Positions 1-5,617 of a DNA stretch of 13,550 nt are shown in pieces. A program made the position numbers and the translations under genes. Positions within the stretch are counted from its first letter, which is position 1; the number at the start of each line of letters is the position of its first letter. The DNA comes from Caldilineaceae bacterium (lineage in GTDB: Bacteria > Chloroflexota > Anaerolineae > Caldilineales > Caldilineaceae), in contig JAPKMV010000035.1 in the NCBI GenBank assembly GCA_026645635.1, forward strand, positions 1 through 13,550, read 5' to 3'. A model generated the notes under the pieces. The model saw only the letters and a list, made by a program, of their open reading frames with translations. It did not search any database and was not told where the DNA came from.

Positions 1-75
1 ATAGCGGTTGGCGGTGCCGCCGCGGCCAAAGACCTCACGCTCCTCGCGCCGTTCTTCTCGTCTTCTACCCATCAT
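1..75 (-). CDS. N-terminus of an unidentified basic protein (partial, runs off the left edge)
   Basis: On the minus strand an ATG at 75-73 (a second ATG follows at 72-70) opens 25 codons without a stop to the window edge. The peptide begins MMGRRREERREEREVFGRGG and continues TANRY. A good ribosome binding site, AAGGAA, sits about 10 bases upstream of the first ATG, which supports a real start. The very basic and acidic head followed by a Gly-rich turn and 'RY' is reminiscent of the head of some bacterial LURP-one-related (Tubby-like fold) proteins, but too little is visible to assign a family. Being the next gene downstream of the GAP gene in the same direction, it could share transcription with it, although a repeat lies between. 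Confidence 0.5.
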   Translation of the reverse strand, partial: MMGRRREERREEREVFGRGGTANRY

Positions 76-224
76 AGTGTGTTATTCCTTTTCTTGAACA
101 AGATTGATTTTCTGCCAGGGCCAGCGTCACTCGATTTCGACGACCAGCGCCCAGCTTGGCAACGTGCACATCAACACCGTCAGCCCAAAGAAGCTGACCA
201 GAGAGGCCACCCACTTTGACGCGG
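76..224. other. Intergenic stretch, possible gene relic
   Basis: No complete gene is visible. On the minus strand, one frame from about 217 to a TGA at 129-127 reads as a hydrophobic segment (WVASLVSFFGLTVLM followed by CTLPSWALVVEIE). It looks like the last membrane helix of a protein, but it has no start codon or ribosome binding site, and its upstream part runs through the palindromic repeat. It may be the C-terminal relic of a lost gene, or chance. Confidence 0.25.
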
Positions 225-255
225 AGGCGCAAAGATGCAGAGAAACGCAGAGAAC
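225..255. repeat. Intergenic palindrome-family repeat, copy 1 (single arm)
   Basis: A 31-base block starting AGGCGCAAAGATGCAGAG and ending ACGCAGAGAAC is identical to 5504-5534. It is built from GCAGAG/ACGCAGAG units like those of short intergenic repeats I associate with Chloroflexota and Cyanobacteria. Only one arm is present; the opposite arm seen in copy 2 is missing. It starts about 12 bases behind the stop codon of the GAP gene, the same relative position as copy 2 behind the ABC transporter gene. Confidence 0.8.
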
Positions 256-266
256 GACTCAAGCGC

Positions 267-953
267 CTACGGTGTCCCGATGGCCAACAAGCCGGAGGCG
301 CCCTTGAACAGGAACCAGGCGCCGAAGACAAATGACACGACGATCATGATCACGCGGTTGTGCCGCTGCAGCCAACCCTGCGCCGCCGCCAGCGGTTTGG
401 CCGCCTTTTGCGGCGCCACGGCAAAGGCGATGATCGGCGGCAACACCAGCGCCTGCGTCGCCGCTACGAAGAGCAGATAGAGCGCAACGCCAGCAGTCAA
501 TCCTGGCTGCGCCTCCTCGATCACAGCAAGCGCCGACAGCGTAAAGACCCACTGCTTGACCGCCACCAGCATGAGCAGCGCGCCACCGCCCGCCGCCTTG
601 AGCACGGTGAGATCGCTCAACCTGCTCATCCATTTTGGCTCACTGTCTTCGCCGTCATCCTCTTTGCGCACTTTCTTGACGCCGGCCGCCAAGAGCAGAA
701 TGCCCACGACCGTCAGCAGCGTCGGGGCGATCAGTTGCAGCCCGGCGGCGCTTTCTGCTTCGACTGCCGGCGCAAAGACCAGTCCAAAGACCGCGCCTTG
801 CAGCAGGCGCACCGTCACTGCACCGGCGACAAAGGCGATCGCCTTGCCCAGCCCGCGCTCGCTCTGCAAAAGCAGCAGCACGATGATCGGAAAGATCGGC
901 GCCAGTGTTGCGCCCAGCATCAGCGGAATCAGGTCGATCCAAACATTATCCAT
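267..953 (-). CDS. GAP family (Sap-like, LysE-superfamily) membrane protein
   Basis: A 228-residue protein made almost wholly of hydrophobic helices, about six, split by a charged loop near residues 94-110 (KKVRKEDDGEDSEPKW). The opening 'LIPLMLGATLAPIFPIIVLLLL' type segment, the central LLAAGVKK ending and the second half 'GGALLMLVAVKQWVFTLSAL' match the layout of the GAP/Sap (sulfolipid-1-addressing protein) family, inner-membrane proteins related to LysE-type exporters. Members are linked to lipid or small-molecule export in mycobacteria; the substrate here is unknown. A purine-rich GGGAGAG lies about 12 bases before the ATG. It stands alone between two non-coding stretches, so context gives no further clue. 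Confidence 0.75.
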   Translation of the reverse strand: MDNVWIDLIPLMLGATLAPIFPIIVLLLLQSERGLGKAIAFVAGAVTVRLLQGAVFGLVFAPAVEAESAAGLQLIAPTLLTVVGILLLAAGVKKVRKEDDGEDSEPKWMSRLSDLTVLKAAGGGALLMLVAVKQWVFTLSALAVIEEAQPGLTAGVALYLLFVAATQALVLPPIIAFAVAPQKAAKPLAAAQGWLQRHNRVIMIVVSFVFGAWFLFKGASGLLAIGTP

Positions 954-1142
954 GCATCACTTGCTCTCCCTACCCCTTGTACTCTGGCATCTGCCCCCAA
1001 TCACCCGTGACAGGATCGACTCCCATGATACCACCGACGACTCACCATGTTGAACCGGAATGCAGGGTCCGGCGCAGCCTTCAATGCGCCTTTCTACTCA
1101 TGCGGATTCTGCGTGATACGCAATCCTCGCGCTTCCGATCTG
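954..1142. other. Intergenic region with a bulged hairpin
   Basis: No gene is visible. A hairpin at 1104-1126 pairs GGAT with ATCC and TGCGT with ACGCA around a three-base loop, with a two-base bulge. It lies 17 bases beyond the alkyl sulfatase stop codon and could help end that transcript, but no T-run follows, so a terminator role is weak. The alkyl sulfatase stop codon itself lies inside the palindrome GTCACGGCGTGAC (1142-1154). The promoter of the GAP gene should be here, but I see no convincing -35/-10 pair. Confidence 0.4.
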
Positions 1143-3050
1143 TCACGGCGTGACGATGTTGAACCAGAACTCGAAGGTGTCCAGCATCGACAGGAATTCC
1201 ACCAACTTCTCCGGGTTGCCATCGATGCTGGCTTCGCCGGCCGCCAGCTTTTCGGCCAGCTTGGCCTCGCCCAGCACGACCTCGTCCAGCGCCGCGCGGG
1301 TCATCGTCAGCGAGGCATCGGCTTCGGCGCTTTGCTTGCCCTTGGCGTAGTTCAGCACGCAGTTTTCGACCACCAGCAGATACTGCTCGCCCGTGTCGGT
1401 GAAGTTGGCGTTGAAGACCAGCTTCTTGCCCGCCGCTTTTGGCCCGATCAGGCGCACAGCCAGCAGGTCGAAGAACATGTCCAGCGACATCCCCTTGATC
1501 ACGTCGGGGCTTGCCGTCTTCGGCGCGCCCAGGTCGATGACGCCGTCGCGCAGCTCTTGGGCGGCGCTGAGATAGAAGTTGCGCCAGATGCCGGACTCAG
1601 CCTGGTAGCCCAGTTGCTCCAGCGCGTCGGCTTGCAGGTTGCGCGCCGCCTGGTTGTCCGGCTCGGCGAAGACCAGGTGGTTGACCACCTGCGCCACCCA
1701 GCGGTACTCACCCTGCGCGAACGATCTGCGCGCCTGCGCCAGCAGATTGTCGGCGCCACCCATGAATTCGACGTATTTCTTGCCGGCAGCCTCCGGCGGC
1801 AGCGGGTGCAGGTTGGCCGGGTTGCCGTCGAAGAAGCCCAGATAATGCTGGTAGACTGCTTTGACGTTGTGGTTGACCGTGCCGTAGTAGCCCCGGTTGT
1901 ACCAGGCGTTGAAAAGCTCGGCCGGGAGCTGGCTCTCGACAATCTCCGGGATTTCGAGCAGCGTGTAGCCCTGATTGGCCAGGCGCATGGTCTCGTCGTG
2001 GATGTACTTGTACATGTCGCGCTGCTTCTTCAGGTACTCCAGACCCGCTTGCGCGCCCCAGGTGGGCCAGTGATGCGAAGAGAGGACCACATCGAAGCGG
2101 CCATCGAACAGCGCGATCGCCTCGTCGATGTAGTGCGCCCACACCTTGGGGTTGCGCACGATCGCCCCGCGCAGGGTGTAGAGATTGTGCATGTTGTGCG
2201 AGACGTTCTCCGCCATGCACAATGCGCGACGCTGGGGGAACAGGAAGTTCATCTCCGCCGGCGCTTCCGTGCCCGGCGTGAGTTGAAACTCGATCTCCAC
2301 GCCGTCGATGACCATGACCTGCCCGGTGTGGGTGATGAGATCGGTCGGTGCGATCAGGGTGGGGACGCCGGATGAAGCCGTCTGCCCCAGGCCGGCGCCG
2401 ACCTGCCCGGTTGGGTCTTGGGGCAGCAGGTTGCCGTACATGTAGCTGGCGCGGCGGCTCATCACATTGCCGGCGATGACGTTCTCGCTGATGGCGAATT
2501 CCATGAAGCGATCCGGGGCAATGACCTTCACCCGCCCCGCCTGCACGTCGGCCTGCGCGATCACCCCTTTCACGCCGCCCCAGTGGTCGATGTGGCTGTG
2601 GGTGTAGATGACGGCGACGATGGGCTTGCGCCCGATGTGCTGATAGACCAGCCCCATGCCAGCCGCCGCGGTGGGCGGGGTGATCAGCGGGTCGATGACA
2701 ATGTAGTTGGCGCCGGTGTCGACGATGGTCATCACCGACAGATCGAAGTCGCGGATCTGGTAGACGCCATCGGTCACCTGGAAGAGACCCTGGTGGAGTG
2801 CGTTCAAACGCGACTGCCGCCACAAGCTGGGATTGACGCTGGCCGGATCCGTCTCTGCTTTCAGAAATGCAAAGGCGTCGAGGTTCCAGACCGGGCGCCC
2901 GCTCTGGTCGCGGATGAACGGATCCTCCAACGTGGCGATGAAGCCGCGGCTGGCAAGTTCATAATCCTGGGTGTCGCGCCAATCCAACTGCTGCAGCAGC
3001 GCCGCGTTTGCCGCTGCGGAAACGCTCGTTGCATCTTTCCGTTGTGCCAT
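1143..3050 (-). CDS. Alkyl sulfatase, SdsA1/BDS1-like metallo-beta-lactamase fold
   Basis: About 635 residues, full length for class III Zn2+ alkyl sulfatases, which hydrolyse primary alkyl sulfates such as dodecyl sulfate to alcohol and sulfate. Counting from an upstream ATG at 3065, the metal motif THSHIDHWGG (155-164) supplies H156, H158, D160 and H161. E267 (GTEAPAEMNF) and E286 (MAENVSHNMHN) keep the 19-residue spacing of the SdsA1 glutamate ligands, and SSHHWPTWG (329-337) supplies the next His. The middle (about 340-510) is the helical dimerisation domain, and the C-terminal about 120 residues resemble an SCP-2-like lipid-binding domain. No signal peptide is seen, so it is probably cytoplasmic. 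I prefer the ATG at 3050 (MAQRKDATS) because bases from about 3060 upward belong to the neighbouring insertion sequence; an in-frame ATG at 3065 would add MPEFV. No strong ribosome binding site is left at either start. Confidence 0.92.
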   Translation of the reverse strand: MAQRKDATSVSAAANAALLQQLDWRDTQDYELASRGFIATLEDPFIRDQSGRPVWNLDAFAFLKAETDPASVNPSLWRQSRLNALHQGLFQVTDGVYQIRDFDLSVMTIVDTGANYIVIDPLITPPTAAAGMGLVYQHIGRKPIVAVIYTHSHIDHWGGVKGVIAQADVQAGRVKVIAPDRFMEFAISENVIAGNVMSRRASYMYGNLLPQDPTGQVGAGLGQTASSGVPTLIAPTDLITHTGQVMVIDGVEIEFQLTPGTEAPAEMNFLFPQRRALCMAENVSHNMHNLYTLRGAIVRNPKVWAHYIDEAIALFDGRFDVVLSSHHWPTWGAQAGLEYLKKQRDMYKYIHDETMRLANQGYTLLEIPEIVESQLPAELFNAWYNRGYYGTVNHNVKAVYQHYLGFFDGNPANLHPLPPEAAGKKYVEFMGGADNLLAQARRSFAQGEYRWVAQVVNHLVFAEPDNQAARNLQADALEQLGYQAESGIWRNFYLSAAQELRDGVIDLGAPKTASPDVIKGMSLDMFFDLLAVRLIGPKAAGKKLVFNANFTDTGEQYLLVVENCVLNYAKGKQSAEADASLTMTRAALDEVVLGEAKLAEKLAAGEASIDGNPEKLVEFLSMLDTFEFWFNIVTP

Positions 3051-3059
3051 GACAAATTC

Positions 3060-3108
3060 CGGCATGGTTCATCAAGACTCAAAGTACCTTTACAATTGAA
3101 TGAGCGGA
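3060..3108. repeat. Left terminal inverted repeat of the DDE element
   Basis: Outer block CGGCATGGTTCAT at 3060-3072 and inner block at 3093-3108 (CAATTGAATGAGCGGA) are mirrored at the other end of the element. The outer block is identical and the inner one differs at two of 16 positions. The spacer between blocks is diverged. This two-block layout is typical of separate cleavage and transposase-binding sites. The tip lies about ten bases upstream of the preferred alkyl sulfatase start codon. Confidence 0.7.
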
Positions 3109-3137
3109 ATCGCCGAAAGCGGGCGTGACAACAGATA

Positions 3138-3158
3138 CCAGTCACAGATCATGACTGG
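3138..3158 (-). terminator. Hairpin behind the transposase gene
   Basis: Perfect seven-base stem CCAGTCA/TGACTGG with a seven-base loop, 27 bases beyond the transposase stop codon. On the minus strand it is followed by TATCTGTTGT, moderately T-rich. It is probably the transcript end of the transposase gene inside the element; a purely structural role cannot be excluded. Confidence 0.45.
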
Positions 3159-3185
3159 GAATCGACTCGGTTAAGCTGTGAGGAA

Positions 3186-4829
3186 CTAGGCGTCGGCGAA
3201 GCCTAGCAACTCAAGCCAGTCGTCGGTATGCAGTTGAATGCCCGCCCGCTGGTATGGGCTTTGACCCTGCCGCTTACCTCGCTGGTAGACACGCATGTTG
3301 TGCCAGAGGGTAAACAGGTTGAGGTAAGTCTGCATGGCATCGGCGCTGGCAAACGAGCGACGATTGTGCAGGAATTGCTTCAACATGCCATTGATGCATT
3401 CGACCAGACTGCTGGTGCGACAGGCGGCATCCAGGATGTCGGCAAGCCGCTGGGCCAAAGCAGCCAAGGCGGGCGAGCCAGCGGTCACACACTGGAGCAT
3501 GGCTGCGGTACGGTCGGCGGCAGGTTGCCAGTGACGCTGGCCATTGACCAGCGCCTGACGTAAACGCCACTGCTTCGCCACCAGCTGGATGAACTGGATT
3601 TGGGTCGAAGGATGTTCAAGCACCTGGGCCAGTTGTGTCTGGAAACCGGCAAGGGCAGATGTCAGCCACGTCATCCAGGTCAACAACTGCGCCTGATGGC
3701 GCCGTAAGGTCTTGACCCATTGCTGCACGCGCGCCTCATCAATGTTGCTCATTGCGCACAGCGCTTCTTCCAGCAGCCACGCATTGGTCGAGTGGTCGCG
3801 GATTGCGCCACTAGGCAGGTCAACGATCTCCAGCGCATCGAAGAGATGGCTGAGGCAGGTGACAAACTCATCATGTTGTGCATACCGCTTTTCTTCCGCA
3901 GCGACCGCTGGGATGTACTCGTTGAAAAAGAGATCATCACACCATGCCTTGCGCAACCTGGCTTCCAATGTCAACACCCGCTTGGTCGCCTGAAACGCCG
4001 CCCGTTCCAGGTCACGACCGAGTTGCCCGCCATCCCGCTCGAGATGCCAGAGGTCTTTCTGAACCGACTTCTCCAGGTCATCCAGGCCAGCCTCACGCAA
4101 CGACTTGGGGTACATGCGCGCCATGTCCTCGACCAAGCCAGCAATTTTGACCCCTTGCTCCTGCGCCATCAGCAACAGGAGTCCCCACGTATCGGCCTGG
4201 CGGTCCGGGGCGACAACGGCGCTGAGAATGGTGCTGCTCAGCGGATCGACCATGAGCAGCACAGGCCGATCTTGGAAGAAGGTCTCATCGCGCAGCACCA
4301 GGACTGGGCCGGCGGCAGAGAAGTCGATCTGCTTCAGCACCTGACCTGCCTTCTGCCCGGCCTCGGTCAGCAGTTCGCTCATCCATCCGATACTGCGGCT
4401 TTCGTCGAACGCTTCAGCCAGCAACTCCTGTAGTGGTCGCAGTGCCATCTTGCCGGGAAAGGCTGCGGTCAAGATGGTGCGCTGCAGCCGGGTCGCATTC
4501 ACCTCAATCTGGTGCACTGCCTTCACTTGCTGATCTGGCAGTGCAACTGGTGGTGCGGCTAGCAGCCGTTCCATCACTCGCTTGGGGAGGCTGTACAACG
4601 TGGGGCGTGAGATATCAAAGACATCGGCCAGCCAGGTTGCGATGCCCCAAGGTCGTCGGTCGCGCGGTGCCAACATGATGCTGCTCATGAACAGCAGGTC
4701 GGCGATGCCCAGATGCGTCAGCTTAGGCGCCAGTGCACTGCCGTCACCGCCACCCAGCAGTTGATAGCCGACTTCAATCGGTTCGGGCCACAATGCCAAG
4801 TTCGTTGTCGTTTGCGGGTACAATGCCAT
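3186..4829 (-). CDS. DDE transposase of the insertion sequence
   Basis: A 547-residue protein from the ATG at 4829, which has a strong AAGGAG nine bases upstream; an upstream in-frame ATG at 4871 would add 14 residues but lacks such a site. A helix-turn-helix-like segment (WGIATWLADVFDISRPTLYS) lies at about 61-80. The RNase-H-like catalytic core is suggested by LRDETFF (D181), GLVEDMARMY (D235) and SSLVECINGMLK (E477), a plausible DDE triad. The last 70 residues are helical and basic (HNMRVYQRGKRQG). The gene is intact and the element has matching ends, so it may be active. I recognise it as a DDE-type transposase seen in GC-rich environmental bacteria but cannot place it in a named IS family. 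Confidence 0.85.
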   Translation of the reverse strand: MALYPQTTTNLALWPEPIEVGYQLLGGGDGSALAPKLTHLGIADLLFMSSIMLAPRDRRPWGIATWLADVFDISRPTLYSLPKRVMERLLAAPPVALPDQQVKAVHQIEVNATRLQRTILTAAFPGKMALRPLQELLAEAFDESRSIGWMSELLTEAGQKAGQVLKQIDFSAAGPVLVLRDETFFQDRPVLLMVDPLSSTILSAVVAPDRQADTWGLLLLMAQEQGVKIAGLVEDMARMYPKSLREAGLDDLEKSVQKDLWHLERDGGQLGRDLERAAFQATKRVLTLEARLRKAWCDDLFFNEYIPAVAAEEKRYAQHDEFVTCLSHLFDALEIVDLPSGAIRDHSTNAWLLEEALCAMSNIDEARVQQWVKTLRRHQAQLLTWMTWLTSALAGFQTQLAQVLEHPSTQIQFIQLVAKQWRLRQALVNGQRHWQPAADRTAAMLQCVTAGSPALAALAQRLADILDAACRTSSLVECINGMLKQFLHNRRSFASADAMQTYLNLFTLWHNMRVYQRGKRQGQSPYQRAGIQLHTDDWLELLGFADA

Positions 4830-4831
4830 TG

Positions 4832-4888
4832 GAAGGTTCTCCTTATCTATGTGATCTTTAGCGAGACTCATAGCATAAGGGAACCTTC
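4832..4888 (-). promoter_or_regulatory. Leader hairpin that can hide the transposase ribosome binding site
   Basis: The segment 4876-4888 and the segment 4832-4845 are inverted repeats: 13 base pairs with one bulged base, read on the mRNA as GAAGGTTCCCTTA pairing with TAAGGAGAACCTTC. The second arm contains the AAGGAG ribosome binding site and ends three bases from the ATG at 4829. The 30-base loop holds the weak upstream ATG. Transcripts entering from outside the element would carry both arms and be poorly translated. A possible internal -10 TATGCT (4877-4872) would start mRNA near 4865, without the first arm. IS10 and IS50 are known to use this logic; here it is an inference from sequence. 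Confidence 0.55.
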
Positions 4889-4938
4889 TCTGCTCATTCA
4901 GTTGTTAATGTGCCTATCGTTCAAAATGAACCATGCCG
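4889..4938. repeat. Right terminal inverted repeat of the DDE element
   Basis: Mirror image of 3060-3108: outer block complement of CGGCATGGTTCAT at 4926-4938 and inner block at 4889-4904. The outer tip coincides with the point where the IS110 transposase frame loses family-like sequence (after DAQLIADF), marking the junction. The IS110 frame then continues into the repeat for a few residues before stopping at 4914. Confidence 0.7.
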
Positions 4939-5264
4939 AAATCAGCAATCAACTGCGCATCCAGCCGGTCATTCTTGTTGCGCCGCAACTTGCTGTCTCT
5001 ATAGGCGTGAATCTGGGCTGGGTTGACCACACTGACCTGGAAACCTTGGTTGTGCAGAAATTCAGCCAGCGCGGTGCCATAGCGACCAGTCGCTTCTAGG
5101 CAGGCATGCACTTCTTCTACATGATGAGACGCCAGCCACTTGACCAGTTCCTTGAACCCCTGGCGGCTGTTGCTGAAACTCGCCTCCTCATACGACCGAT
5201 TGTCTTGTGTCAGCGCTGTGTCAAAACTCGCCTTGGCAATGTCGATCCCAAGAATGTGCTGCAT
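4914..5264 (-). pseudogene. IS110 family transposase, N-terminal fragment
   Basis: A 116-residue remnant of a protein usually about 320-400 residues long. It keeps the RuvC-like DEDD domain: D8 (GIDIAKASF), E57 (ACLEATGRYG), D99 and D102 (KNDRLDAQLIADF). Their spacing (49, 42 and 3 residues) matches what I recall for IS621. The C-terminal Tnp domain with the catalytic serine is missing: after residue 109 the frame enters the inverted repeat of the DDE element and stops. A strong AAAGGAG lies seven bases before the ATG at 5264. The fragment cannot recombine alone. The lost 3' part is not found on the other side of the DDE element, so a deletion accompanied or followed that insertion. Confidence 0.88.
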
Positions 5265-5289
5265 CTCGTTCTCCTTTCACAACTGCTTC

Positions 5290-5462
5290 CGAACAGCGGC
5301 TACCTTCTGTCTTCGAATTGCCTGGTAATTCGGGCTCACCTTGCGGGGCCACAGCATTTTGTCCGTCCTCGAACAGAAGGTCAGGAGCGGGAGCTAATCT
5401 CTGCGACGAGTTCTTTGACTGCTGGCGCGAATGAACTTCACCGCTCCTTGCCGGAAAATGAC
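5290..5462 (-). ncRNA. Candidate IS110 bridge RNA (left-end non-coding RNA)
   Basis: On the transposase-sense strand two successive stem-loops are visible. The first pairs AGGAGCGG (5448-5441) with CCGCTCCT (5390-5383) around about 50 bases. The second pairs ACCTTCTGT (5381-5373) with ACAGAAGGT (5310-5302), extended by TCGA/TCGA across a two-base bulge, again around about 50 bases. A small third hairpin (CUGUU CGGA AGCAG) lies near 5281-5297. IS110-group elements encode a bridge RNA here, whose first loop reads the target and second loop the element's own ends. The first loop holds TTCGCGCC (5431-5424) and GTCGCAGAG (5407-5399), close to units of the adjoining repeat. The second holds ATTACCAGG (5329-5321), close to the complement of the element tip. 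Exact ends are inferred. Confidence 0.6.
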
Positions 5463-5468
5463 AGCCCT

Positions 5469-5497
5469 TTTATCTGTCACTTTTCCCTATGTGTCAA
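5469..5497 (-). promoter_or_regulatory. Promoter-like site at the IS110 left end
   Basis: Reading the minus strand, TTGACA (5497-5492) is followed after 17 bases by GATAAA (5474-5469). The -35 box is a perfect sigma-70 consensus and the spacing is ideal; the -10 box matches less well. A start near 5462 would place the two stem-loops at the 5' end of the RNA, as expected for the bridge RNA promoter of this element type, and would also serve the transposase. Confidence 0.5.
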
Positions 5498-5503
5498 CAT
5501 ACC

Positions 5504-5600
5504 AGGCGCAAAGATGCAGAGAAACGCAGAGAACACGCATGGAGAACTTCTCTGTTTTCCTCTGCGGGCCTCTGCGTCTTCGTGACTCTGCGTCAAAAAG
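5504..5600. repeat. Intergenic palindromic repeat, copy 2
   Basis: Begins with the 31 bases identical to 225-255, then an opposite arm made of TCTCTG, CTCTGC and CTCTGCGTC units. The arms 5516-5533 and 5548-5565 pair at 15 of 18 positions around a 14-base loop; further CTCTGCGTC units follow to about 5594. It occupies the space directly behind the stop codon of the ABC transporter gene and could act as its transcript end. The outer left arm (TTTGACGCGG in copy 1) is absent, replaced by the IS110 left end. Confidence 0.75.
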
Positions 5601-5617
5601 ACCTTCACAAACAGTTT

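Larger units (their letters stand above)
3060..4938 (-). mobile_element. Complete DDE insertion sequence, family not assigned
   Basis: An element of about 1.88 kb with one transposase gene and terminal inverted repeats. Both ends carry two conserved blocks in inverted orientation: an outer 13-base CGGCATGGTTCAT (3060-3072 and the complement of 4926-4938) and an inner CAAyTGAATGAGCrGA (3093-3108 and the complement of 4889-4904), separated by 20 and 21 diverged bases. The IS110 reading frame next door stops matching exactly at the right tip, which supports the boundary. Flanks read AAATTC on the left and AAATCA on the right, so a short target duplication (AAAT) is possible but unproven. A TTA/TTA pair flanks the inner blocks if they were the true tips, but the outer block argues against that. 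Confidence 0.75.
4939..5503 (-). mobile_element. Truncated IS110-group element (left end and start of transposase)
   Basis: Consists of the transposase fragment and about 240 non-coding bases upstream of it, the place where IS110-group elements carry the long left end. The outer boundary is set at 5503/5504 because the palindromic repeat shared with 225-255 begins exactly at 5504 while the bases before it differ between the two copies. IS110 elements have no terminal inverted repeats, so this comparison is the only boundary evidence. The right end is lost at the DDE element. Confidence 0.65.

Noticed and set aside
225..255. CRISPR-like repeat
   Set aside because: Only two distant copies, palindromic units and no spacers; it is an intergenic repeat family.
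1047..2375. Long plus-strand open frame opposite the alkyl sulfatase gene
   Set aside because: Low-complexity composition, no motif and no ribosome binding site; the minus strand has all alkyl sulfatase zinc ligands.
3090..4907. DDE element boundaries at the inner repeat block with a TTA/TTA duplication
   Set aside because: The matching outer block CGGCATGGTTCAT at both ends, and the IS110 frame breaking only at 4938, favour the longer element. A three-base match is easily due to chance.
5302..5381. The inverted ACCTTCTGT arms as terminal repeats of a small mobile element
   Set aside because: They lie inside the IS110 left end upstream of its transposase and fit a stem of the expected non-coding RNA better; IS110 elements have no terminal inverted repeats.
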